This document shows, one piece after another, positions 25,346 through 35,660 of a DNA stretch of 64,000 nt; within the stretch, counting starts at the first letter, position 1; every line of letters starts with the position of its first letter. Source of the stretch: Acanthornis magna (Eukaryota > Chordata > Aves > Passeriformes > Acanthizidae); assembly GCA_036785705.1 (NCBI GenBank), contig JAWUZG010000070.1, positions 1,809,001 through 1,873,000 of the forward strand. The letters run 5' to 3'. Both the position numbers and the translations under genes were made by a program. The notes under the pieces are model-generated. The model worked only from the letters and a program-made list of their open reading frames with translations, ran no database searches and was not told where the DNA came from.

Positions 25346-25374
25346 TATTGGAATAACTACTAGTTATTCCAATA
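25346..25374. repeat. Inverted repeat, 13-bp stem, 3-nt loop
   Basis: TATTGGAATAACT, loop act, AGTTATTCCAATA: a perfect hairpin in AT-rich intergenic DNA. It could be a decayed fold-back transposon end or chance. No flanking target duplication was seen. Confidence 0.7.
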
Positions 25375-27268
25375 ACTAGCAGTTGGAATTCTGGAAGTCT
25401 TGTGGAGTCTGCTGATCTTATCCCTGTGCCAGTAAGGAATATTTCATTTCCCCCCTTGCTTTCCAAATGACTACCTTTAGTCATTTCGTGTCCATTGGTG
25501 CATCATGTCCTCCTCTTATTTCCCAGTAATTTATACTTTTGTTTCACAAGACAAATTGCTCTGTGCCAGCATGAACAGAGATGCACGAATTTCCACGCCC
25601 AGCACCACAGATGTTCCCCAAGGAACAGCTGCAAGAACATTTCCAGCATAGTTCTATCTTAAGATACTGCATCCAGGCACGTTTCACTCACATATTCTTG
25701 CTACTTGCCAGAAGAAATAACTCAGATAGACTTTCTCAGATCAGCAAAAGGGATCCTGATGCACAAGGAAAAGTGCAAATTATCCATTGGAAAAGGCACA
25801 TCTACAACCATCACAGCAACACTATACATTTTGCAAAGTTATAAACTCCTACAGTGCTGATATCAACTCCCCAGGACACAAAATATCCAATTATAATTAT
25901 ATTATGATGTCTATAGTATAGCCACAGTCAGGTAATTAACATGAGCTAACTAATAAATATAGAGAAAAGAAAGGAATTCTGATGTTTTGGAAGGGAAAAA
26001 TGGAAGAAAACCTGTATTCAATGACACCACTCTGCCAATACTAAAAAGGTAGAATTGGGAATGCTGCTAAGGTGGAAGCACATTTGTATCTACTGTTGGT
26101 GTTCTTGCATGTTGTGACATGCATTTCCAACCAATAATCTATTTTCTGGGAAGAATGATGGATTTACTGGTGGGATCCCTAGTGTGAGGGACACATTCTG
26201 AAGATATTACTGTCACCAAGTTAAATGAAATAGAGTTGGAACAGAACACGTTCCAAATAGCAAAGCAAATGGCAGAAAATAGCAATTCTGGTTGGGAAAA
26301 TTACATTGTGGGGTTGTTTATTTAGTAAAACTACATCAGGTAAAAAGTTTAATTTAGCATCTGCAGTTCTCCTCTCTGAATTAATCACTGAGTGAGGTGA
26401 AAGAGGTGCTTCATTTGCTAAATGTGAGCACGTATTTCACTGTTCTGGATGAAAGCAGAACTGTGTTGTGGTGTTTTGAGAAGCTCCATGCTGGGAACAG
26501 ATAGGAAGAGAATCTTGTGCAGCTCAAATAGAAGCGTTTGTTGTCCTAGTAAATAATTTAAATTCCTGCTGGAAGGAAGAGCAGGGTGGGAACAGCTACA
26601 CAAAGTCCTGAGAAGCCGTGGAGATGTTCCACTCGAGCTGACACTCCTGTGATTCCATCGATGGTGGTTTCTAAGGTCAACAGCCTTCTTCAACAGCTGC
26701 AGTGGAAAGCTACATTTAAGCTCAAAAAAATGAAGGAGCCTGCATCTAGTTTCCTTTTTTCCTTTGCCACATTCTTCAGGAATACTGGATTTTTTTTTCA
26801 AAGGGCAGCTAATTATTGCCTGTAGGAACAAGCACAGCTGATGTACTCATAAGGTGGAACAGCCTAATAATTTGTATATACTGATTTCCACACTACTTAC
26901 TCGGAAAATCAGCATTCCATTGATTGATTCATGGCACAAAAAAAAAAGGGTAAGTCTTTTCAAAAACAACTAGTGATTTTGGATAGTTCCGTTTTCACAG
27001 AGATGAGACAGTTCAGTGCTCAAACCCATTTCATTCCTCTGGGACAATTCCTTTGTGCTGGTGATTCTTCCTTGACAAGCACCTGACAAGCTGGCAAAGC
27101 CTTCTCAGGTAATTTCACCGTAAGCCATGTTTTTAGGATTCTCCTTGTTGCCTTCTGCTGCTTTGCCCAACATTCCACGTTTGCAAACTGTGCCTCTCAG
27201 AAAGAAAACAAAGTTTAACTTTCTTTCCAGTGTCTGGAAAATTGAGAAATCCTGAGAGTCTGTTTCCC

Positions 27269-27290
27269 TTTTTTTTTTTTTTTTTTTTTT
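27269..27290. repeat. T22 homopolymer
   Basis: Uninterrupted T run in intergenic DNA, followed by 'aggttttgttttttaaac'. Confidence 0.9.
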
Positions 27291-27886
27291 AGGTTTTGTT
27301 TTTTAAACTAACATCAATATTGTCTCCTCTGGGCTGATCAAAGCCTGCTTGCTACTTCAAGGATCACAGGTTAGCACTAAATATAGATAAATTATGTAAT
27401 GGTTGGAGTCAAAGCCCAAGCACAGTGATAACTATAGGGATAACTGGACTTGCTCTGTCACAGAGTGAACTCGACCAGCTGAACCCAAACAGTAGTTATT
27501 TTTAGAAGCTTGCATGTTTCCAGCCCCTTGGGATATTCAAATGCTTTACAAACTATTTGAATGTAGCTGCAAGCCTTTGAATGTAGCTCACAACCTGCCT
27601 GACACGAAGGTGAGTTTACCCTTGCTCTGAAGCTGCTGTCTGCACATAGATTTGAACTCCCCGAGCTTTGCATGCCCGTGCTGAACTTTGTGTGCACTTA
27701 AGCTGGGTGGGTATGAAAATTACCATTAACCTTTGCATCCGTGGGTTTAACCGTCTGGGCAAAAGTCACGAAGGGAGCAGCACTCAGTCGCCAAAGCACC
27801 ACACAGAGCCAAAACCATGAGACCATCTGTTTTTTCCTCTGAAGTGTTTTTAAACAACACAGATAGAAATGTCTGCTGTAAGGATA

Positions 27887-28160
27887 CATAGAATTATAGA
27901 ATGGTTTGGGTTGGAGGGGACCTTAAAGATCATTCCAGTTCTAGCCCCTGCCACAGAGAGGGACACCTTCCACTATCCCAGGTTGCTCCAAGCCCTGTCC
28001 AGCCTTGCCCTGAACACTTCCAGGGATGGGGCAGCCACGCTTCCCTGGGCAACCTGTGCCTGGGCCTTATCACCCTCACAGGGAAGAATTTCTTCTAATA
28101 TCCTTGTCCTTTCTTGTCATCATGAAGCCATATTGCCATTTTCCATCTCTCCCTGCAAAA
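27887..28160 (-). mobile_element. CR1 LINE fragment, 3' end
   Basis: Starts 'catagaattatagaatggtt' on the +, followed by 'ttggaggggaccttaaagat', 'cacttccagggatggggcag' and 'cctcacagggaagaatttct'. This is the complement of the CR1 3' end, including part of its ATTCTATG-type tail. The left edge is sharp; the right edge is blurred by deletions. Confidence 0.88.
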
Positions 28161-29424
28161 CAGGCCCAAACACATGGAGCTCTTGCTGGCTGCCTCCATC
28201 TCCTTCCCAGCAGTGCCTCTAAATCCCTTGGTTGTGGTCACTGCCACAAAATACCATTGGGATTTTGGAAAACTGCCACAGCTTTACAGACTTCTTCAAC
28301 ACTGACTCTTATGCAACGAGACCCAGAAGAATTAGAATGGAATTGTGAAAGCGAGATAAAATGCCAGCAGGACTTGCCATTCCCTGCACCTTCTCAGTTC
28401 TAAAAGTCATCGTCTGTTTCAAGATAAAAAATAATAAATATGGAGGGGAGCAACACACGGCAGGCTTGGATTTGAAGAACAGTTCACCCTGTGCATAGAG
28501 GAATTGCTGCAGCAAAAACAGCCTTTCATTTCGCTCTTATATGTTACTAAAGAAAGGGTTAAAAAAAGCTTTTGATGGATGAAATTTTAGCAAACTGATT
28601 CAGAGTTAATTTGCTGGCAAATGAATAGAAAAAAAAAAATCTATGTTCTCTCTCTATGATTTATGTCACTGTGCTTATTATCTCCGGAGGAAATCCTTCT
28701 TTGTGTGCTGTCTGAACAGCCAATAACTACAGATACTGGAAGGAGTTTAAAGGAAACAATTTGCCTTTGCTCTGAACTTCTTGCTTTTATCTCTTCATTT
28801 CAACCTCTGGTGGTGCGGCAAGATTCTGACACATCACCGTGCCAGGATTTGCATGCCAAGTATTTATTCTTTTCTTGGTCTTTGCTGTACAGTATTGTAA
28901 CACAGCCCCAAATCCATTAAAAAAAAAAAAAAAGTCTCAGGTTACAAAAGAATTTAAACACTCAAAAGCTCGTCCAGTTCTCAAGGAATAAACGGAGCTG
29001 TGAGACAACAGCTCCGCTTCCATGGCACTTCAGGCATCTTGTGCTGTCAGTGGGAATGCCAGACACAGCCTGGAAACGACAAGGAAAAGGACAGTGCTGC
29101 AGGCCTTTGTGCTGGGGAAAGGCCTAAGGAAGTAAATAAAGTCCAGGGCAAATCCCCGTTTACATTTGGCAGGGCAGTAAATAAGGGATCACCAGGGATA
29201 ACACACGGAGCTCTGTTCCACCACGAACAGGCTGGGAGACACGAGATGTGCACAGAACAGGCGAGACCATGACGCTTTTGCCGAGGATCGGCACGACAAG
29301 GGGCTCGCTTACAATTAATTTACAAATAAACACCTTTTCCCGTCGCTTCGCGAGTGTTTTAAACGCAACTTTAACGACGTCCCCCGGCCCTGCCCGGAGC
29401 CCCCCCCAGCACCCTCACGGATCC

Positions 29425-29434
29425 GCGCACGCGC
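29425..29434. promoter_or_regulatory. CCNI: NRF1 site in the CCNI promoter
   Basis: GCGCACGCGC, an exact match to the NRF1 palindrome GCGCANGCGC, a common element of CpG-island promoters of broadly expressed genes. Confidence 0.6.
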
Positions 29435-29797
29435 CGCAGGTGCCGCCGAGCGATTCGATCCTGCCGCGCGATTCATCCGCCAGGGAAAAGAGTCCCCGTT
29501 CCCCACCCCCCGCCCTCCCGCTCCCCCTCACAGCCACCGGGCCGGGGGCAGAACCGGGAGGGGTGAACGGGGAGGGGAGAACGGGGAAAGGAGAGCCGCT
29601 TCCAGCCGCCGCCGGCCGTTCGCATCCCTGACGCGGGGCTTTGTGCCCGGCCGGCGGCGCTGAGGCGAGGCGGTTCCGCGCTGAGGGGCGCTCGCGCCGC
29701 CTCCCCGGCGCTTCTTTCTTTCCCCCCCTCCCCTCCCCGATCCCCCCGGGAAGCGGCTGGCTGCGGGCTGCCTCTCGCTCCCCTCCCCTCCCTTTTC

Positions 29798-29825
29798 ATT
29801 TTTATTTTATTTTATTTTAATTTAA
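29798..29825. repeat. (TTTTA)n run inside the CCNI CpG island
   Basis: Four TTTTA units followed by atttaa form an abrupt AT-rich tract between GC-rich flanks, about 90-120 bp before the first upstream ATGs. It could act as a TATA-like or nucleosome-excluding element. Confidence 0.8.
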
Positions 29826-29849
29826 CTCCCCTCCCTCCCTCCCGCGCGG

Positions 29850-30070
29850 CGGCGGCCCGTCTACCCCCCCCTACCCCCCCCCCAGACTCCCCTTCACCCT
29901 TCCCTGCCCCGTCATGGCGACATGAGGAGCCCGCCGGCCACCGCCGCCGCCGCCCCGGGCATGGGCCCCGCACGGTGCTGAAGCGCCGCGGAGGAGCCCC
30001 GGCGCCGCCGCCCCGCCATGGGGTGCTGATGGCCGGGCCCCGCCGGGCACCCCGCCGCCGCGCAGGGGAG
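29850..30070 (+). other. CCNI: CCNI exon 1, non-coding (5' edge estimated)
   Basis: The 3' edge is a strong donor, GCAGGGGAG|GTGAGAG, at 30070/30071. The coding start lies in exon 2, as in mammals. The leader contains several upstream ATGs (29914, 29922, 29961, 30018, 30029), the last of which stays open across the splice. The 5' end is a guess from sequence composition. Confidence 0.6.
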
Positions 30071-30079
30071 GTGAGAGCC

Positions 30080-30112
30080 GGGGGGGGACGGGGGGATGGG
30101 GGCTGTGGGGGG
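30080..30112 (+). other. G-quadruplex motif just after the CCNI exon 1 donor
   Basis: Four G-tracts (8, 6, 5 and 6 G) at 30080-30087, 30090-30095, 30098-30102 and 30107-30112, separated by short loops, begin 9 nt downstream of the splice donor. Confidence 0.75.
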
Positions 30113-30359
30113 TGTGCGCACGGCATCGCTGTGCAGCGCGGTAATTATAAGCGCTGTAATTATACACGCGCAAAATAAACGCGCGCGAAGCATCCTGCGA
30201 GCGGTGCTTTGTGTACCCGGGCGGGTGCGGTGCCCGTCGGTGCCGGCGCTGGTCCCTATCCCGCCCCTCCGCCTTGATTTCCCCCCCGCCGCCCCATCCA
30301 AGGGCGCAGCAGCGCATCTGTGCCCCAGGTGTGACTTTCTGGTCACAGCGCGACGCACG

Positions 30360-30669
30360 GGATTTACAGTCAAAGTGTTAAGGGGTTGGAGTGCACCTTA
30401 AAGTTCACGTAGTCCCAACCCCTGTGCCATGGGCATGACACCTACAGGTGACCAGGTTCTTCCAAGCCTCATCTAGCCTGGCTTGGAACACTTTCAGGGT
30501 TGGGGCATCCACAGCCTCCTGTTCTAGTGTCTTGCCACCCTCATAGTAAAGAATTTCTTCCAAATATCTAACGTAAATTTCCCCTCTTTCAATTTGTACC
30601 CATTACTCCTTGTCCTGTCACTACAGTACCTGAAGAAGAGTCTCTGTCCAGCTTTCCTGTAGGCCTCCT
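30360..30669 (-). mobile_element. CR1 LINE fragment in CCNI intron 1
   Basis: Antisense CR1 text: 'cttccaagcctcatctagcc', 'acactttcagggttggggca', 'agtaaagaatttcttccaaa' and 'gtccagctttcctgtaggcc'. It sits at the edge of the CpG island, opposite in orientation to CCNI. Confidence 0.85.
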
Positions 30670-33600
30670 GGGTTTGGGTTTTGTTCTCTTGTCTTTGTAT
30701 ATTTCATTTGCAGAGATGGGCTGCTCTCTCTCCCTTCTTCCTTCTTAGCCCTCCTGTCTGCAATAGAAGAAGTTTCCTTGAAGGAAGAGCAGCACTGTGT
30801 TCTGTAAATCCATCTCCAAAGGGGTGAACTGAAAGGAGTGAGATTGCCATGGGGTTTTGTGCCTACAATAGAAAGCAGAGTGACAAAAAAAATCCTCCTG
30901 AAAACTTGTCCACTGAACACAGAAAAACCTGTTCTCCTGTCCTCCACTTTTGACCCTGTGAAGGAGGGAAAAAGGAGCATTCCCTTATTTTACCACTCTG
31001 AAAAGTAAGGGTGTTGGAAGGCAGACTGATTCAAGCCTGAATTTAAAAATTATTTCAGCATCAGCCTTTGTCTGCTCCCAGACATTTCTTTCTGTGGTGT
31101 GCTGCAACAGCATCTACATGGCACAGCCCTTTTTAAAGACAGAAGGGTGAGATTTTTAAAATTAACTTGAAATGTTTAAACTGAGCAAGATGCAAGTGGT
31201 GCATGACACACTTGGGAAAGGGGAGCAGCTCCCTTTCCCCTGCAGGGGTGGCAACTGTGCCCCCCACCTCTGCCCCACTGCAGATGCACCTGGAGCCCAG
31301 GTCAGGTAAGGTGAGGCTGTCTCTCAAAAAGCAAATCACGGCATTTTTTCCTTGTCTCGAGGGTTGAATTTTGGATCCCTGCAAATGATTCAGATTTGGT
31401 TTTCAAGTAGTTTGGCTGGCTTGTAGGGCCAGGGGAGGGCTCGTTCTCATCAGTGCCTACACAGACCTTGGCGTGGGATGTGGGAAGCTGATTTTTTGGC
31501 TTCTTCCCAGCAGGAACTGAACTTTCACATGGGGGGTGTGTGTATATAGACATACGCACACACTTTTAATTATCCTTCACCCCTGTGGAGAACTTATGTA
31601 CAGCTTGGTGTGGCAGAAGTGACCTTAGCTGCTGCTTTTACTGTGTCTGTTCTGTATTCCCAAGTCATGTCCTGTATTTTGTCTGGGACCCTACTTAAAA
31701 ATACTGATACTGCCTCCAGCGAGAACCTTGCTCTGTCAAGATCCTGTCCACAAAAGGCATCCCTGGTGGATGCCAGCCAGGGCCAGGCTTTCCTGCTGTT
31801 CCATGTTGGGGTGTCACAGGGCTGCAGCCCGTGCTGGTGAGAGCGCACGGTGAGCAGGAGCTGTGGGACATTTCTCTGGTTGGGTCTTGGGATGCGTTTC
31901 CCTGTTTCCAGAGCTGTCTTCCATCTTAGACTAACACTTTGATGCAGTCAACATTTATGAGTAAGTAAGTTTTTTGCCTTTTTCAGGTGGTTCCACTAAT
32001 GTGTATGTACATTTATCGGTTTAATCAGGCATCAGTCCAAGCGTGAGGCTGTTCAAAGCCGCTGTCTTTGCTCAGGTCACTGCCCTGGGAGAAGCTTTTT
32101 GATGGACCAAGTGTTCAGAGCTTTTTAAAGCTTCAGGCATCTCCCCTGTAATTACGGTCTCTTTCATTTTCCATTCTCAGCCTTTCTGTGCTCACCTGCC
32201 TCTTAGCGTTCCTCATGCAGGAACAAATCAGACCTCCAGCAGCGTCCCTGTGGTGGAAGGTGCCTTCCCTCAGGGCCTGCTGGAAGATGCTTTCCCTTGC
32301 ACAGCTGCAGCCGTCCAATGGTTAAAGCAGTAATTAGTCTTGATCTCATGCTGAACCGCCTTTTTGAGAGCATTTATATTCACAGGTCTAATTTTTGTGT
32401 TTTTATGAGGCACTTTTTATATTTAGGAAATAAGGTTCAGCATCACACTGATGTAAATGATCCATTTGAACTGGGTGATGGAAGGGATAGATAAAATATC
32501 TGCAGTTTATTTCACACTGAGAGATTTAAAAAAGTTCAGGCAGGACCAGTGGCCTCAGGAAAACTATAATTTGACTGCCAAATGATAACCCTTAGGACTC
32601 TATTGCCTGAGCATGGACCAGACTGTGGGTGAAGAAGACATCCATCCAGATGGAGTGAAACACATTTGTGGGATCTGAATTGCTCCCCTGCAATATGTAG
32701 AATGTGTGCCCAGAGCTAACTTGCCCAGGAACCTGCCTGTATATGCCTTTTTTCCTTTGCTCCCATGACTTTGTGGGGCCCGAGGAGGTCCTGACCAAAG
32801 AACTTGTCACCAGGACACTCCAGTGAAGCAGTGGGAAAGCCAGGCTGGCCATCGAGGATGTGGATTTCAAGGGGGATTCTGCTTCATTGAGAACAGTGTC
32901 TTGGAGAGTACAGCACAATAACAGCTATTTTCAAAAGCAAAAAAAGCACAGTGAAGTCATTGAGATGGAAGGAAATCTTAGGTGTCTCCACACTCTCTAC
33001 AAAGCAGATGTGGTCTGACATTTTCCCTTCCTGTGTGTTTGCTGACTGCAAATATTATCAGCACTCATTTATTAACCACAGTGGGTATTTGCACTTGCTG
33101 TGCCATAAACTTCTCCAAAAGCTCCCTCATAAATAACTTGTTACTGCAGATACTCCATATTGCTCACCAGCCCAGACACCAGACATCTTTACCAGGATGA
33201 TGGGAGCTGCTGGATGAACCCAGCTGCCAGTGGCTTTTGTACCTTTTTGGTGGTTTTTCACTGCACACAGCGAGATCCTGTTTCTGGGCTGGGGTGACTT
33301 GACTACAGTGCTCTGTTAGACAAGGACAAAGCTCCTAAAAACTTCAACCTTTACCCTTTTTAATAACATTGACTGTAAATCTTGGTGTTGAGATGCTCTT
33401 AACTGCAGCCATGCAGCCGAACCATCAAACTCAGCTTAGTCTGCATTTGTGAGAACCCTGCAAGTGTGTCCTGCAGGCAGTGACAGAAGCAAAGGGGGAT
33501 CCACACAACTCAGCTATGGAAGCAGCAACAGGAGCGCTCCAGCTGCTGTTACAGACTGCCTCAGACACTCTGCTTCCTTCCCCTTTGTCTGTGCACCCCC

Positions 33601-34727
33601 ACCTCTCCGAGCTCCCATGCCTGCATTTATTTTAGGCTAAGGACTGTTTTTAGGTTGTCCAGAACTGGGGATATCCAGGCTGTTACGTTCATACTGGTAG
33701 GACAGGAGAGATGAACACACAGGGAAGAGACAGGACTGTGCCCGTGCCATGCTGTTTTTGCGGACAATTGGAATTACATCCTTTTCTGTATTGTCTCAAC
33801 AAGAGGCTAATTAGTCAGCAAGCTCAAGCTCCTGGAGGATAATTAAGCTTTATAACTGTGGGTTCTCTTTGGTTGATGAGAAAGAGAAGGCAGTACCCTC
33901 AGAGCACAAGAATGCTGCTCTGCAGCTACTGTGCTGTACCTCATAATTGATCTATTGTTTCAACAGCAGATAATTCCTCATTTCCTCATAATTATCTCTT
34001 TTTACTGCCTCACACTGTATCCTGATATTAGCTGTAATCACTAATTTATCCTGAAGCCAATCAGAATCTACAAAGCAAAATATTGGCCTTGGTGAGCACT
34101 TACGCTTTCAGACAAAATTTTCTTTTGTTGTTGTCAAGAGGAATCAAGCCATTGTAATCAGACATTTTTTGGATGTGGGTGTTGAACTGGGTATAAACTT
34201 GTTTGGTTTTATTGCTGTTCATTGATGTTAATGACTGACTACTGCCAAAAGACAAAAAGAGGTACTGCTGAATCCTGTCTGTGTTTTTGCCCACAGAAGC
34301 ATTGTATTTACTTGGTTTCAGGGGATTATATTACTCAAAAGGTGGTGCACTATGCTTTAAATTCTGAATGCCTGTTGGCCCTTGCCTGTAGAGAGTTAGT
34401 TTTTATGAGATTGAAAGCCTCTGGCCCTATTTTATGAAATTACTGCTCTCCCTTCGTAATTTGTGAGCTTGGTTTTCCTCAGAGTGACTTCCTTCAAGTT
34501 ACTGTTGATTTATACCAAGTTACATTGGTAGTGGGAGAAGTGAATCATGCTCTGCATGTGTTGCTTTTAGGAGACTACCAGTGAGACATTACATAATGCC
34601 AGCTTTGGTTTGCCCCCCCCCCCCTTTTTTTTGTTTTTATTAATTTTAAAGCCTTCCTGCTGCCTGAAGAACAGACAAGCTGCTCTGGGCCCTTAGAGCT
34701 GGGCTGCTTTGAGCCTCTAGCCTTTGA

Positions 34728-35660
34728 GATCCCAGAGTGCTTGAGGCTGGAAAGCACCTCTGAAGGTCAACTTGTCCAAGGCCCCTGCTCAAGCAGGGCC
34801 ACTGAAAAGCAGTTCCCTTGTACCATGTCCAAACGCCTTTTCAGTGTCTCCAAGGATGGAAACTCCACAGCCTCTCTGAGCAACCCAGCCAGAGCTCTGT
34901 CACACTCACAGTAAAGAAATGTCCCTGATGTCACTGCTTACCACCTTCTGGACACAGTCATTCAGCCACTTTTCAATCCACCTCGCTGTCTGCTTATCCA
35001 GACACTACTTCCAGCCAGGACTCTGCCCAGATTTTCCTTGGCCTTTCTCTTGCTACCCGAGTACTTAACTCAAGCCTCTTACGTTTCTCCCATACCTTGC
35101 CAGAGGCAATTGCAGCTGAGCTTTGGCTTTTCTCTAACCTTGTCACCAGCTGCCTCCACTATCCGATGGTCACTGCAGCCGAGGCAGCCTCTGGCACTGA
35201 GTGTCCCAACAAGCTCCTCCTTGCAGGAGAGGGTGAGGTCAGTGGAACCCCTCTCTCCATGATCCTCCTGCATTCCTTATACTCTGCCACATTGTTCTGC
35301 CTGCACATGTCACAGTCATTGGGAGACCCCAGCGTCTTCTTCCGACAGAGCCTGTATCCCTCCACTGCAGCACTCCCAGGTCATGGGAGCCATCCCACCA
35401 CATCTGTGATCCAAGACTGTATTCTTTCACCTGCACACACCTCTCCATTTTACCTCCCCACACAGTGTTCATGAGCATACACACACCTGAGGGAAGCACC
35501 ACAATGTGCTTGTCCACCAGAGTGAGTGTGGGGCATTTCTCCATAATGGAACCTCATAGATGTGTCCATGCTTACATGCAAACACTGAAAGTGACGCCAC
35601 TTAGCCTCATTTGTTATTTTTGTGATGCCTACTTGTCTTCTCACCCCACATCCTTTGAAC
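34728..35660 (-). mobile_element. Longer, degraded CR1 copy in CCNI intron 1
   Basis: It begins 'cagagtgcttgaggctggaa', with 'ctgctcaagcagggccactg' and 'tcactcttacagtaaagaaa'-like text (here cacactcacagtaaagaaat). It continues into more internal CR1-like text such as 'gtcatgggagccatcccacc' near 35,381. The right edge is uncertain and could reach about 36.4 kb. Confidence 0.55.

Larger units (their letters stand above)
20441..29349. other. Intergenic region between CCNG2 and CCNI promoters
   Basis: No recognised protein or RNA gene. GC content drops quickly away from the islands, with AT-rich stretches near 24.6-26.4 kb. Contents are a 13-bp-stem inverted repeat at 25.35 kb, a T22 run at 27.27 kb, a CR1 copy at 27.89 kb and an A14 run near 28.92 kb. 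Open frames here are short and lack similarity to anything I know. Confidence 0.6.
29350..30350. promoter_or_regulatory. CCNI: CCNI CpG-island promoter
   Basis: GC-rich, CpG-dense block spanning the non-coding first exon of CCNI. I saw no CCAAT box in it. It contains an exact NRF1 site at 29,425, an AT-rich TTTTA run at 29.80 kb and C-rich tracts at 29.86-29.88 kb. Transcription probably starts between 29,800 and 29,930 on the + strand; this is inferred from the exon 1 donor and base composition. Confidence 0.8.

Noticed and set aside
29798..29825. TTTTA run as a TATA box for CCNI
   Set aside because: The surrounding promoter is a broad CpG island, and the run is a simple repeat without a clear TATAWAW. 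It is kept as a repeat only.
29912..30373. Overlapping minus-strand open frames of about 150 codons at the CCNI island
   Set aside because: Low-complexity Arg/Ala/Pro/Gly translations of CpG-island DNA, antisense to the CCNI leader, without support.
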